Positions 1 through 11,073 of a stretch of DNA of 64,000 bases are shown piece after piece. The translations under genes were made by a program, and so were the position numbers. The notes under the pieces were generated by a model. It was not told the origin of the DNA and searched no databases. It worked only from the letters and a program-made list of their open reading frames with translations. Within the stretch, counting starts at the first letter, position 1. Every line of letters begins with the position of its first letter. Origin of the DNA: Cristatella mucedo (Eukaryota; Bryozoa; Phylactolaemata; Cristatellidae); contig WPIO01000045.1 of assembly GCA_009760855.2 (NCBI GenBank), positions 573,501 to 637,500 of the forward strand. The letters run 5' to 3'.

Positions 1-4
1 TAAC

Positions 5-934
5 ATAAGAAATAACGATGCATAAGCATTGAACCCTCGGAGAGCCTGACCTTTTTTCTAGGCCCTATAAAGAGCGGCTTCGGATGACTACAAACTCAGT
101 GCGGACACCTTTACCTGACGTCTTCGTGATACCTTCGGGTATTCGCCGATATGTTGGCTGCAACTGCAACTTCACGTACAACATCGGCAGCCCAGCCACA
201 GAACTTGTTAGACCACATGGGCTCAAAGAATGAAAATCCGGGTCGCTGTTGGTCTCAGATGCACAGCTGCCAGAGTTGGGCATCATCCGGTCGGCTCGGC
301 TCGTTCGGTCGGTCGAAATGCATCGAAAGCTTCTCCTTCAAAAAAGCCTGGGATCCGGGATAAGTAACCCCTTGGTTTTTAGAGAGCAAACACTTGACAG
401 GAACAATTTAAGAGGTTGTCCATACACGGCCACGTGACACCGATTATCTGACCTGCATTCTAGTCGGTATATAGCCGGTCTGGCACACCCTGCCACTTCA
501 AATTTAAATTGAATCTCAGTAGTGGTCGGTGGTAGGCTTTTACAGAACATGCTAAGGCAAGGCGAGTGAGTTCCTACAAAAAACGAGTGCTAATCAGCGC
601 TATAAACGAGGGATAGGTTTGATAGCCAAGTGGTTGATTGGGTGAGCGCAGAATTCAGAGAGGTTTCTAACTGACCCTCCGAAGAATAACTGCCTATAGG
701 TATTAACAAATGGCGACGTCCCAAATTATGCTAAGCAGGACCTGTTTGAAATAACATATCCAAGGACATTGTACGAACAGTCGCTGCGAACATATTGGCG
801 AATACCCAAAGGTATCACCAAGACGGCAGTTTTTTCCACACTGAGTTTAGAGTCATCCGAAGCCGCTCTTTATGGGGCCTAGAAAAAGGTCAGGCTCTCC
901 GAGGGTTCAAAGCTTATGCATCGTTATTTCTTAT
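5..934. mobile_element. Foldback-type DNA transposon with long terminal inverted repeats
   Basis: The first ~150 bases (5-155) reappear in inverted orientation at about 786-934, with roughly 90% identity and a few indels. Both outer ends match from the motif ATAAGAAATAACGATG inward and lose similarity outside it. The ~630 bp between the arms contains no recognisable transposase. A short non-autonomous foldback/MITE-like DNA transposon fits best. The window starts only four bases outside the left arm, so the target-site duplication cannot be judged. Part of the interior (about 250-430) weakly resembles 62640-62770. Confidence 0.6.
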
Positions 935-1009
935 TTTATTCATTATTACTCTCCAGTTTAAATTATCTCATGTGTATTGCTACGACGTGATACGAATGGT
1001 GCTTTGCTA

Positions 1010-1545
1010 TGACTTTAATGTCGACTTTTTCCAGCGATGTAACTTAAAAAGCATTGACCAAGATAAGTTTAAAAAAATCTTTAAGTGAGGCAGATCTGAA
1101 TTATCTGCAGCTAGACTTGACCGACAGCCTTCATACTCTCACTGATACAGTGAGCGTCGCATTTACGAGTGCCCTTGAAGACCATGCACCCGTGTAACCA
1201 GTCCGTGTACAGATTCGTGGAGATTCCTGTCAATTTAGGAAGAATATTCCAAAGATGCGCCGTTATAGGTGCAGGCTTGAATGTTGCTTTAGGAAGTCTG
1301 GGTCTGATGACGATCTAGTTAATTTCAAAGACTTCTCTCATGTCTACAGCCGGAAGCTTAAGAAATCCAGTGCTTCTATTTTTTAGCTCAAAAGCTGCAT
1401 TCCCTGTAGGCAGAACTAACAGATTTATACGACGGCGAAGCATTTGCCGGCCAATTTTGTGAGGTCTCATTCACCAAATATTAACGGCTTGGCCGACAAG
1501 TTTTTAGCCGTCTTCTCTATATTAATTGTGGGCATTCGTGAATGT
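1010..1545 (+). mobile_element. LINE fragment, endonuclease-RT linker
   Basis: One frame reads SLSEADLNYLQLDLTDSLHT and then AFTSALEDHAPV. This is the linker typical of L2/CR1-type LINEs between the APE endonuclease and the reverse transcriptase. It is followed, after breaks, by an LADKF-type motif near 1490. The copy is truncated at both ends and carries several stops, so it is dead. It is not the family A linker seen at 34100-34450; it may be the upstream part of family B or a third family. Confidence 0.6.
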
Positions 1546-2464
1546 ACAAAAAACCCTAAACTAATGCAATGTATGAATCGCAACATGTGACCATCCTTAA
1601 GAAATTTCCAACTGTCACCAAGTACTTATTAATTGCTAAATTTACTTCGTAAGTGACCAGGAAGTTCGTGCAGAATGAAAAAATATGATTGTGTTCTATA
1701 ATTTGCTATTAATTGCAGGTATTTCCCAATCTACATAAAAATCCCCCCATTTCAACCGTATATACTAAACCATGCTGGTCTAGCGCCACTAAAATAAAAA
1801 CTGATGCGAAACATCTGAGCTGATGCGTACATAGGAATCACCAAACCGATTGATATTGTAATTTGAACCTGCATTACAATCAAATTGAAGTCCGTATCAA
1901 AATACATTCTTGCCAGTGTTTGAACCTTAGAAACTCCCCGACGGAATTCCACAAGCATTTTAAATTTAGGCATTATCATGACCGATAATAAATTCATGCA
2001 AACATCAAACAGCCAAATGTGCAATAAGGGCGAAAACCAGCCGGTCATATTCTTTAGAGTTCCAGTGATTCAACCCAATGCAGATGAGGGGATTTCGCGG
2101 TTCGCCATTTTGAGATGAAGATTCTGCTTGAGGTTCGTGCACACTTTGGCCGATACTCTCCAGCCAGTGCTTATTCAAGCGCTCTCTCACATTCTCCTAA
2201 AGAAGATGTATTGAGATTTCTCAAATAAAGGCTGGAGATACTTTCGGACTGTGAAGGCGAATCCACCTTATGATGAGGTGTCGTCATTGCTAAAAAAAAA
2301 CTCCCATTTGAAGGCAGACGAGATCATCCAGGTGATTCCATAAAATGAAGAAAGTCGGACAATAACGCGACGCGTCGGTCTCTGAAATAAACAAAATAAG
2401 CACACAAGACTCTCAGCTTAAATTTTTTCTTGATCACTAAAAGTAGTAACATAAAACAATATCT
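1546..2464. other. No recognisable feature
   Basis: Only short open frames are present (for example on the minus strand at 1752-2048), with no recognised motif and no convincing splice-site pair. It is probably intron or intergenic DNA. Confidence 0.4.
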
Positions 2465-3165
2465 AATGACATGCACTGGATCTCAGCCAGGCAAAGTATT
2501 GGCTTTAAGGTTCTGTCACTCACTTTTAGGGCCCTTCATTCTATGGCTCCAGCCTACCTATCCGATCTACTCTCCCACCACGCTAAGCTTCGTACCACAT
2601 GTTTTTCGGAATCTAAATGTTTTCCTGTACCTTGTAAAAACCTCAAATCCATTGGAGACAATGCATTTAGTTCGTAGGCTCCCAAAGCCTGGAACTAACT
2701 TCCAACTCGCTTCATGACATTTCCTGACTTAACCACATTTAAAACGAAACTAAAACGCACCTATTTATATCAGCTTTTAGTGGGTCCATGTGATTCGTTT
2801 TTTACGAGCTTATGCATGCTTACACTGTGTGTGCTGCCACTAACCATACTTGCATGCCGACCCTGTGCATTTCACCCCTAAACATGTAATGCTCGGCATT
2901 AAATTAAGTTAGAATTCATTTGTATAGCGACTAAGAGAACTTAGTCTCTATTCAGGTGCTTCACATATGCCTCGGGGCTCGAGCTCTCGACCTCAGCCAG
3001 ATCTTGGTCGGGAGAACACCTTAACCGCTGGATCAAACCAGCTCGGCATTGAGCATGCTTCACTAAACATTCGATGGTTCTTCCTTTGCAGAAAATCTAA
3101 AGCGCCTAGAAAGAGATTGAGTTCTCTGAGGGCGCCATGTAAAATATATTACTATTATTAATATG
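2465..3165 (+). mobile_element. LINE-A 3' end (C-terminal RT region, 3' UTR and tail), split by a SINE
   Basis: The copy starts inside the conserved segment that reads LHWLPVKQRIDFKVLSLTFR in better copies. It continues through HSMAPAYLSDLL and the 3' UTR to the tail stem-loop (AAGCGCC...GGCGCC) and a decayed ATT tail at about 3090-3165. An S2 SINE sits in the 3' UTR at 2901-3040. It is 5'-truncated and non-functional. Confidence 0.8.
2901..3050 (-). mobile_element. SINE S2 (tRNA-derived), nested in LINE-A, with 10-bp target duplication
   Basis: Read on the minus strand, the element opens with a tRNA-like head (GATCCAGCGGTTAAGG as the A-box region), passes a degenerate B box, and ends with the LINE-A-like tail (AAGCACCTGAATAGAGACTA...TTCTCTTAG). 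The ten bases GCTCGGCATT occur at 2891-2900 and again at 3041-3050, and LINE-A 3' UTR sequence resumes directly after the second copy. This marks a target-primed insertion into an older LINE copy. Confidence 0.75.
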
Positions 3166-3177
3166 ATTATTAGTGTA

Positions 3178-3308
3178 TGATTCATTTGCATACTACCCTA
3201 AGATAGCTTATTCTCTATCCAGGTGCTTCACATGGGCTCCGGTGCCCACGAAATCGGCCTGAACTTGGTGGTGGCAAGCACCTTAACTACCTGGTCAAAG
3301 CAGCCCGG
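3178..3308 (-). mobile_element. SINE S2 copy
   Basis: A diverged copy of the S2 SINE on the minus strand. Near the low-coordinate end it keeps the tail block (TTCTCTATCCAGGTGCTTCACA on plus); at the high end it keeps the tRNA-like head (CACCTTAACTACCTGGTCAAA on plus). Confidence 0.65.
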
Positions 3309-3612
3309 ATCCGATACAGAATTTTTTCAATAGATTGCATTAATAGTCTAAAAATTTCCTCAGTAACAGAATATTTGATCCATCTAGCATCTGGAAAAAA
3401 CATGAAAATTAAGAAAATACTAATTATTTAAAACTATTAATACTATTGTAGAATAACTAGCTATTATGTGCAGCTCGTCAAGTGCAAGTACGTGCAGCCG
3501 TAGTTTGCTGTTAACAATGATGTCCAAAGTAGTATACGGTCCGGCAGTGCTGGAAATTGATAAACTGCCTTTTTATTACATTTCAGGGAATATTTTTATG
3601 CTATTCTTTAAG

Positions 3613-3825
3613 GTCAACAACAATATACTCTCCTTGTCTCCAATGATACAACTAATCCGACTCCCAGCAGATGGCCTAGTTGTGAACAAATAAACATAGG
3701 ATCAGAATTCAAAAGAGCCTATAACTGCCGAGGAACTGTTGCACGAAAGATGGCCGCTTATATAAGAGGTGGGAGCCATATATTTCGACTCTGCAGCGTT
3801 AACGTGACCGGATACGAATATAATG
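3613..3825 (+). CDS. Host exon: C-terminal half of a fucolectin-type (FTP / F5/8C-like) lectin domain
   Basis: This 213-nt exon is flanked by CTATTCTTTAAG (acceptor) and AATG|GTATGT (donor), phase 1 at both ends, and encodes 71 residues without a stop; the same frame is closed just upstream. Key stretches are YTLLVSND, RWPSCEQI, AYNCRGTVARKMAAYIRGG and FRLCSVNVTGYEYNG. The spacing of the three cysteines and the pattern C...G..AR...I.....LC.V.V.G match the second half of FTP lectin domains (eel fucolectin, tachylectin-4 and pentraxin-like). Such domains bind fucose or other glycans outside the cell. The first half should lie in an upstream exon, probably left of the window. Family assignment is by recalled pattern only. 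I infer that it begins the visible part of the membrane receptor gene ending at 30345. Confidence 0.62.
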
Positions 3826-4017
3826 GTATGTACGCTCTATTAACTTACTGCCGGTTCCTTTTCGGTTTCAAAACACTTGGTAATTGCCGTGTATGGATTC
3901 AAATGGCATATTCTTCTGAGGATCATTTTTTCTTAGTTAAATTTCATAACTGAGCATCAACAATTACCGAATTTAAATAAATAACTGAAGTTTAGCTTAT
4001 CTAAAATTCTCATTTGC

Positions 4018-4278
4018 TTAGCAGCAGAAGAGCTTAATGAATACCATCAGGGCTTGCAGTGGGCAAAAAAAACGATCGTCCACTACAGGTCTCGAACCAA
4101 TATTCATAGCTTATTAAACAGCCTCTTTTTATATAGCGATAGAAGAGCCTCTAAGGCTATCACCACAGCTTGCAGCGGCGATACAGGATCGCTCAATGCA
4201 AGAATCGAACCCATGACCTCGGTCCTGAGGTCGTGAAAGCTACCGCCTTACCTAGTGTGCTATCACGGCTCACCTATG
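4018..4278 (-). mobile_element. SINE S1 (tRNA-derived), one nearly full copy plus a partial copy
   Basis: Reading the minus strand from 4278, GAGCCGTGATAGCACACTAG forms a tRNA-like head with an A box, followed by a strong B box (GGTCATGGGTTCGATTC) and a body that includes GCTTGCAGCGGCGAT on the plus strand. A second partial copy (4018-4094) shares GCTTGCAGTGGGC and the CCACTACAGG...CGAACC block. S1 lacks the LINE-A-like tail seen in S2. Confidence 0.7.
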
Positions 4279-5244
4279 AACTGGGTTGTGAAGAACGAGC
4301 ACCTGACCCATGACGTGTGACTCGAGTGAAAATTCGAGCAGCTCACTTTGCCCTAGGTTTGAACTAACCAAGTCATCATGGGTTTCGAGGGTCGGAGAAA
4401 GAACATCCTTTTGTATCGTGTGACTAACTGAGTGCTATTGCTACTTCTTCCGCAAAAGAGACCGTCAATTAATCTCTGACATTTTTGGCAGAGTCTTCCA
4501 TCCGTATTTTCTCCAGTTTCAGAGGCTTGGTGGCTTTTTGATATCCAAGCCTAAAAAGAGTAGCAGCAAACCAGCCCAAACAGAACTGTAGGTCTATTGG
4601 GATTTTTAGCAAGTCACCCTGGTAGACAGTTCCCCATCTTGGAAATATATCGAAAGAGACGGCTGGCCATAGTTTGGCTAAGAATTTATTAATAAACTTG
4701 AAAGTAAAAATTTGAGTTCCAATTTGCTTGCACATGCTCGCGGTAGTTTAGCGCGCATTTAGCTTGAACAAGTTATGCTATAAATTTCCGTGATAGCAAA
4801 AAATATGAGTTTCATGACACTTGATGACATGCTTAGCAATACGTGTTTAACTTAAGCTGGAAATAAATTACTGAAGTGATTTTCTAGCAGAGTGGAACTC
4901 AAATTACAAATTTCAAGATGATTGGCTATTATTAGCCGAATTACTTATCTTACAAGATAAGAAGCTGCATTATAAACGGAACTGTTTAAACAACCTAAGC
5001 ATGCAACTCAGCAAGCTGAAAACCTGTACCTCGATGCATCAAGGTTTAAAATTTTTGGACGCATGTCACATGTTATTTTTTGATGGGTATATTTGCAATA
5101 TTTAAGTGTGTCACTTCCGTTTGACTTTCTTAACAAGTAGCCACAAAGTTTGTCGTAGGTTTTATTACAACTAGGAGTGATTCGGCTTGATAAAGAGCAT
5201 CTTAGACTGTTCAAAATGATGCTGGCTGAAACTTATATTTCCCT

Positions 5245-6085
5245 CTTAGTTTAATGTAATGTATCTCCGTCTGTAACTCAGCAAAGCAACGAAGACTGTG
5301 TGTGTGCATAATGCTAGAAAGTTTTCTGTATCCCACTCATAACCTAAGCGGCTTTCAGTACGCATTTAGTAGCCATATGTATCTCACTCAACAAATACAA
5401 AATTAGATGAGCTGAGTTAGGAGATAATTTGAGGTATTGAGTAGCATGGGCATAGGAGCTCGGGATGACTGGTAAGATTGTGCCATAGTCGGCAGTAGGA
5501 GATTAGACGTAGCAGCATAAGAATTGTGGAAGTGAGTTTCACAGTGTAGGACCTCCAGAGTAAAAGTATCTGTCACAAACTGTCTTGGAAGTGAGTTTCA
5601 CAGTGTAAGACCTCCAGAGGAAAGGTTTCTGTCACAAACTGTCTTAGTGCGAAATAGAGGCAGCTAATTTATTTCCCCTTGCAGCAAATGTAAAGCGCCT
5701 AGAGAGAGATTAAGTTCTATGAGGGCGCTTTAGCAAGTGCATTATTATTATTATTATTCTTATAGTCCATGCAGGACCTGAGGGCTGGACCTCCAGAGGA
5801 AAAGTTTCTGTCACAAACTGTCTTTGGGCGAAATAGAGGCAGCTAATTTATAGTCCATACAGGACCTGAGGGCACGAGGAGGCTGAAATGGGTGCACCAG
5901 TTAATCTAGAATAAGGCCGAGCCGCGGCAGGCTTAGTCAGGGTCATGTGGGTCAGGGTGAGAACTTTACCCTACATCCGTTGATCAACCGGAAGTCATCG
6001 AAACTCCTTCAGTAAAAGGATTCACATTTTAAAACTTCCGGTATCCGTTAACTAGCCTTGCAGCCACAATAGTCCATCTCTTGCT
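5245..6085 (-). mobile_element. LINE-B 3' end, internally duplicated and carrying an inserted LINE-A tail
   Basis: The plus-strand motif GTATCTCCGTCTGTAACTC is the reverse complement of the LINE-B 3' end; GCCTAAGCGGCTTTC and CATAGTCGGCAGTAGGAGA follow. The downstream part (5549-5880) holds near-tandem copies of a segment with GGACCTCCAGAG...GTCACAAACTGTCTT. One of these is interrupted at 5673 by a LINE-A tail. Coding potential is lost. Confidence 0.75.
5673..5763 (+). mobile_element. LINE-A tail-only insertion in LINE-B
   Basis: About 90 bp starting TTCCCCTTGCAGCAAATG, running through the stem-loop to (ATT)n. The duplicated neighbour at about 5822-5860 keeps the empty site (AGCTAATTTATAGTCCAT), so the inserted segment can be delimited exactly. 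The duplication at the junction is at most TTAT. Confidence 0.8.
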
Positions 6086-6769
6086 ATGAGTGTGGAGTTC
6101 CTGTCGGTGACTCCCAATTCATTAACTCCAGCGAGAAGCAGTGGCGAGACCGAAAAATGCATTCGAGCGACAATATTGAATAGCAGTAAGTCAAATGATG
6201 CAATGGCAGTGAACGTTACCTATAGAAGATGATAGGCATGCACAATCAAACCGAATAATATGGTCACCAAGAATCTGCAGAAGTGTCTAGTCGCGACCAA
6301 CCCAGGAACGGACACAGCCCGTCGGGCGCCAGGACATGGGAGATTCCTACTCAACGGGAACAAGCTGCAAATATATAGATCTCCATAGGCGTGGCATCGA
6401 TGACGTAATGGGATTGAATAATAAGAAGATAGGCATTAAAAGGACCTTATCTTTATCAGGTCCCGTATTCACGGAGTGACGGAAAGAACTGGAATCTTGA
6501 AAAGTTCTTGAATGGTGCAAATGTGCTGAGATGGCTTAATGAGCCGTAAGCTTGAGGTTACAGTAATTGTTTTGTGTACGAGCTTCACGAGCTCCATAAT
6601 GGCAGCGTTCTCAAGATCATTTTTCGCTGCATTTTTTATACTATCTTGAACCGCTTTCCTAACTCCTTGAATGGCTTCCACCGTGGTCTCTACGATATAT
6701 AATGCACCGCCACCTACTCATCGGCTTTCATTTTTTTTCACCAGTTCCTTGCTCTAAATGCTGATATTC
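6086..6769. other. No firm feature
   Basis: Intergenic or intronic sequence. A 70-codon minus-strand frame (6681-6469) reads AIQGVRKAVQDSIKNAAKN and could be an amphipathic helix, but no splice sites or homology support it. Confidence 0.3.
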
Positions 6770-7560
6770 TGTTTATATGGCCTACTTTTCTAAAACTAAA
6801 TGATAATAAAATTAACTTACTAGTTATGGGCAAACCCAGTATGATTCACAAATTGGAAAGACTGAAGCTCAAAATTGGCTCTGCCAGCATATCTCCTGTT
6901 GAATCTGCTCGAAATCTAGGTGTCAAATTCCAAAGCGACCTCTCGTCAGACGACCATATCAGCTCCACAGTCAAATCTGCCTATTTTCAGCTTCATAATA
7001 TTGCTAAAATTCGGGCTTGTTTAGATAAGGATACCACATCTAAGTTGGTCTAAGCATTCGTGACACCTTGTCTCTACTTCTGCAATTCACTGCTTACTGG
7101 CGTACCAGCATGTACGATCAGGCGATTGCAGCTGGTGCAAAACTTCGCAGCTAGGCTTGTCTGTCGTGAGCATCGCATTTGCCACATTACACCATTTCTC
7201 GCCGACCTGCACTGGCTACCAGTCAAGCAAAGGATTGACTTCAAGGTTTTGTCGCTCATTTTTAGGTCCCTTCATTCTATGGCTCCAGCCTATCTCTCAC
7301 ATATACTCCCCCATCAGGCCAAGCATCGTACCACCCACTTTTCGGAATCCAACAGTCTACAAATACCTCGTACAAACCTCAAATTCTTCGGAGACCGTGC
7401 ATTTAGTTCGTATGCTCCCAAAGCCTGGAACTCCCTCCCGACCTGCGTCAGAACATCCCCTGACCTGACCACATTTAAAAGAAACATAAAAACACACCTA
7501 TTTAGGACAGCATTTAGTGGGTCCCTGTGATTCTTCCTTGATGTGCTTATGCTTGCTGGA
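6770..7560 (+). mobile_element. LINE-A copy, RT thumb to C terminus
   Basis: Two consecutive frames encode LKLNDNKINLLVMGKPSM, then SARNLGVKFQSDLSSDDHIS, and, after one stop, ADLHWLPVKQRIDFKVLSL to KTHLFRTAFSGSL. This is the region after the RT YADD motif through the conserved C terminus. The copy is 5'-truncated, has one internal stop near 7050 and no preserved tail. Confidence 0.85.
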
Positions 7561-8304
7561 GTTGATGGCAGTGACATGGAGTTACTTAATTCCTAGGTTA
7601 AGACGCGCTTGCAAAATGTGGTTACCCTGAGCTGCACTTACCACTGCTTGGTTTGCCCATACTTTGCCTGCTTGAATGTAAATGATGGAACGATTTGTAA
7701 TAACCACGCCCCTACTATAAGGTAGCCATTCGTCCAATGTAATAAGGTTTTTAATGGTTTGCAGTCACAATATTAGTATGCTTATGCAGGCTTGTCTAAG
7801 CGCTTAACCATTCTTGGCTCAGTACATGTGATTTTATAATAGACTTATTGTACTGATCATTATTATTCAGTGAGCTTGACATACTATAAAATTGGTAATA
7901 GAAATGTACACGTGGAAATCGCTAATTTTCTTTAAAAAAATGAGAGGAGCCGAGAATAATGGTAATATTTCAAGTCTTTTTGGCTAGTTCGCATTGATCA
8001 TGAGCATTATGGAAATCTATTAGAAAGGAGATGCAACAGAACGCTTTTATGCTTAGACCTTTTCCTCGAGGAAAAACTGTTAGCAGAAATAGACAAATTA
8101 AATGGTTGCTCAAATAAACTAGATTGTATCTTCAATATATTGTGATTTTAAAGCTAGTGCAATTCATCCGAGAACTTATTGTCTAGATCGGCTGAAGCCA
8201 TCCCCACTAACTAGTGGAAATGACTTTAAGTTAACCGATTACAATCGGTAAACTATTGAAGTTTGTACTGCTATTACAAATGCGGCCGCTACAATAAAAT
8301 CACT
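7561..8304. other. No recognisable feature
   Basis: AT-leaning sequence after the LINE-A copy. No gene, tail or SINE is visible. Confidence 0.4.
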
Positions 8305-8470
8305 GGCGGCCGGGATATCCCGCCGGGTAAGGCGGTTGCTCTACATGGCCGTGGTTCTCAGGTCGTGGGTTCGATTCCTCGCATAGACGTTTTTCATTGC
8401 AGCTTTAAGCAGTAACGATAGCCTTAATGCTCTTCTGCATACAAACGAGGCTGTTAAATCAGCTATTATC
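8305..8470 (+). mobile_element. SINE S1 copy, plus orientation
   Basis: A tRNA-like head (GGGTAAGGCGGTTGCTCTA, A-box region) is followed by a well-kept B box within GGTCGTGGGTTCGATTCCTC, then the S1 body (CATTGCAGCTTTAAGCAG, GATAGCCTTAATGCTCTTCT). It matches the reverse complement of the S1 copies at 4.1 and 45.9 kb. Confidence 0.75.
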
Positions 8471-8667
8471 AAGGTCCAAGAAACTATACCAAATCTCATT
8501 ATCACAAAGATTAAGAGTGCTATCTTTTTCAATACAACACGATACAATACATACAATACAATAGCTTAATTTATTTCCAAAAATATATGGCTGCTTTGGC
8601 TTGGATCCTTCAGACCACTTCTTCTTTCTATCACGTGCCAATAGTTCTATTAATGAGGAGCAGCGTA

Positions 8668-9595
8668 ACAATGTAATGTATCTCCGTCTGTAACTCCACA
8701 AAGCCATAAATACTATGTGGATGTTACGTAGGAGAGTTTTGTATAGCGAACTCACAGCCTAAGCGGCTTTCGGTACGCATTCGGTAGCTAACAGACTTCG
8801 TCTCACGCAACAAAGAAAAAGTGGGAAGGAGTCAGGGGAGCAGAGTCAGGAGAGCAGTTAAGGTAGTGAGTAGCTTGAAATTAGCAGCTCAGGATCGATG
8901 AAAAGGATGAGTCATAGTCGGCAGAAGGAGAGTAGTTAAAGTAGCGTAAGAATTGTGGAAGCGAGTTTCACAGTCTAGGACCTGCGGAACTAAAGCTTGT
9001 GTCGCCAGCTGTCTGTATGCGGAGGAATGGAACAGCTAATTTATTGTCCATACAGGACCTGATGGCGCGAAGAGTCTGAAACTGATGCAGCAGTTCAGCT
9101 ATGCATGGAGAAGCCAAGCCGTGGCGGGCCATGTGAGTCAGTTTAAGAACTTTTTCCTGTGTCCTTAGATCAACTGGCATCCATCCTAGCTCTTTTAGCA
9201 AAGGAGACACGTGCTCAAACCTCTGGTATTTTCAAACTAGCCACGAAGCCTTATCCATAGTAGTTATCTGCGGTGGCCTAGCTGCTTTTTTTCCGGAGCC
9301 CAGCTAAAAGTAAATTACAATAGTCAAGCCGAGAGGGAACTAAGGAGCTAGTTAAACGTTTGCAAACCACAGTGGAAGATAATTTCCAATCGTAGATAAG
9401 GATCGGAATGGAGTTTAAAATCTCACATCGGAATCGGACGTGATGGCTAGCTATTGAAGCAGTCTCAGTAACGAAAGCACCTAAAGTCCAAGCAGATGGT
9501 GATGGTCGCACAACAGCATCACCTCTTAGAAAAGAAAAACTGACAGGAGCAACGTCAGCAAGAGATATACTGTTTGCTGCACATGCTTTGACCAT
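8668..9595 (-). mobile_element. LINE-B copy, C-terminal half
   Basis: The low-coordinate end carries the LINE-B 3' terminus (GTAATGTATCTCCGTCTG on plus). The minus strand then encodes the LINE-B C-terminal region in pieces: ELGWMPVDLRTQEKVLKLTH and TSSLVPSRLDYCNLLLAGL. The order and spacing equal those in the copy at 13675-14600. It is 5'-truncated and broken by frameshifts and stops. Confidence 0.8.
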
Positions 9596-9890
9596 CGCAG
9601 CAGCAGCAGCTGTAGGGGAGTAGCAGACGCGGGAGCAGCAGGGTCACCGGATGCAGATACTGCAACGGAAGTAGCACATACAGCACCAAGCAGCAGCAGC
9701 ATAATAGCGAATATATACTGTCAAAAGCAGCAGCAGCAGCACAAAAAGCAGCAGCCGAAGGAGCAGCAGTTTACACCGGTAGTGGCCATAGAAGGATCAC
9801 AAATAGCAGCTGCACCTTCAGCATGAACGGCAGCAACATCAGGTGCTTGGCAGGTGCTGCATTGGCAATAGACCCTGGCTCTTCAAACGC
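9596..9890. repeat. CAG/AGC-rich degenerate trinucleotide region
   Basis: About 300 bp unusually rich in AGCAGCAGC runs, directly abutting the 5' truncation point of the LINE-B copy. No plausible long coding frame extends through it. Confidence 0.6.
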
Positions 9891-9954
9891 TGCTTTTGCA
9901 ATGCACAACAACACACACAGCGCCAAAATATGTGATATTTTTCATGTATAATTC

Positions 9955-10090
9955 ATCTGTAGAGCACCCACGGAGAACTAAATCTCTATTCGCGTGCTTA
10001 AACTATGCGGCAGGGCTCTAACCGGTGACCTCGGTGAGAAAATTTCAGCATCTTGACGTAGGTCTGTGAAGAGGATCCCCTTAACCCTTA
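9955..10090 (-). mobile_element. SINE S2 copy (diverged)
   Basis: The low end shows GAGAACTAAATCTCTATTCGC, the S2/LINE-A tail complement. The middle shows AGGGCTCTAACCGGTGACCTC, the degenerate B box. It is older than the copy at 56.4 kb. Confidence 0.6.
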
Positions 10091-11073
10091 ACCCTTAAGC
10101 GAAACCGTGGTGGCGAGATGACACGCAAAGCTTTTTTGGAGGCTCGAGCTTGCGAGTCAGAATCCGGCAGCCGTCGTACTCGGAACTTTATATGAAAAAC
10201 TTCAAGGCTATTCTGCCATTACATGTACCATACTGTTCATTTTTAGGCATGCTGGAGTAATTTAAACGCTTCATAATTGAAACAGTAGCATGCATTCAGC
10301 ACTTTCGAGCTGAAGTCCTAAGCTTCATTTCAGATAGCGAACAATGTTGAGCCCTTATAGTGCAATACATGCTATCTAATGTAATAGCATTAATAAAAGC
10401 CTTTCCTTAAAGCTGCGGCTTATAAAGTTCCCAGAATTTGCCAGCAATAATAGTATGCAACCGATGATTTCCATCGTCAAAGAGCTGACTCTTCTCAATC
10501 CAGTTTTTCTTTGGGACGGTCGGCAATCAGTATTGGCTCTCTATGCAACGCACTCTTAAAAAATACGTCAATGCAAGTAAATTAACAATTAAAGAGTCAG
10601 AAGAAAATAGCTACTCAGAATATCGCCACCATGTAGACAGACCTGGACCATCCAGGGTCGATGGCACACAAGCGTACCATGCCTGTTGCACTGGAGTGCA
10701 AACACAATGTAGCTGTGACTTATCCCCAGAGCTGGGAATATTCAAATAGTTTTAAGTTCACAGGCAATAAATACGAGCCGCCTTGTAACTGTGTGAGAGG
10801 ACGCAGGAAACTCTCTGAGGTTTCCTGGAGGCCTTAAGCTACTTATACCATTCAGACACGCCTAGCTTCCAAGCGAAGCCTGAAGGCTGACCTCAAGTGC
10901 TGCTGAGTGTGCTCGCGCGTGCGCGAGTGTGCTTTTCCCTGGGTGTGGGGCGACGTCCTTCTTAAATGCGAATGCCTAGCTCAAGCAAACAGCCATTTTT
11001 TTCCCCCTATCATTGCAGGCCCGCACCATCGCGTCACCATTGAACAGTTTACGTTCTAGTTTTTTCTCTTTAG
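10091..11073. other. Intronic sequence, no firm exon
   Basis: It lies between two exons of the putative membrane receptor gene. A 68-codon plus-strand frame (10543-10749) includes HACCTGVQTQCSCDL, but it ends in a stop with no donor site, so it is not called as an exon. A short CCCTTAACCCTTAA motif occurs at about 10078-10095. Confidence 0.35.

Noticed and set aside
4469-4735. Minus-strand 88-codon frame (PRWGTVYQGDLLKIPIDLQF)
   Set aside because: Protein-like composition but no recognised family, no clear acceptor and no polyadenylation signal; kept only as a note.
6469-6681. Minus-strand 70-codon frame (AIQGVRKAVQDSIKNAAKN)
   Set aside because: Amphipathic-looking but lacks splice sites or homology.
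8305-8470. Functional tRNA gene
   Set aside because: Good B box, but no foldable cloverleaf and clear relatedness to other S1 SINE copies.
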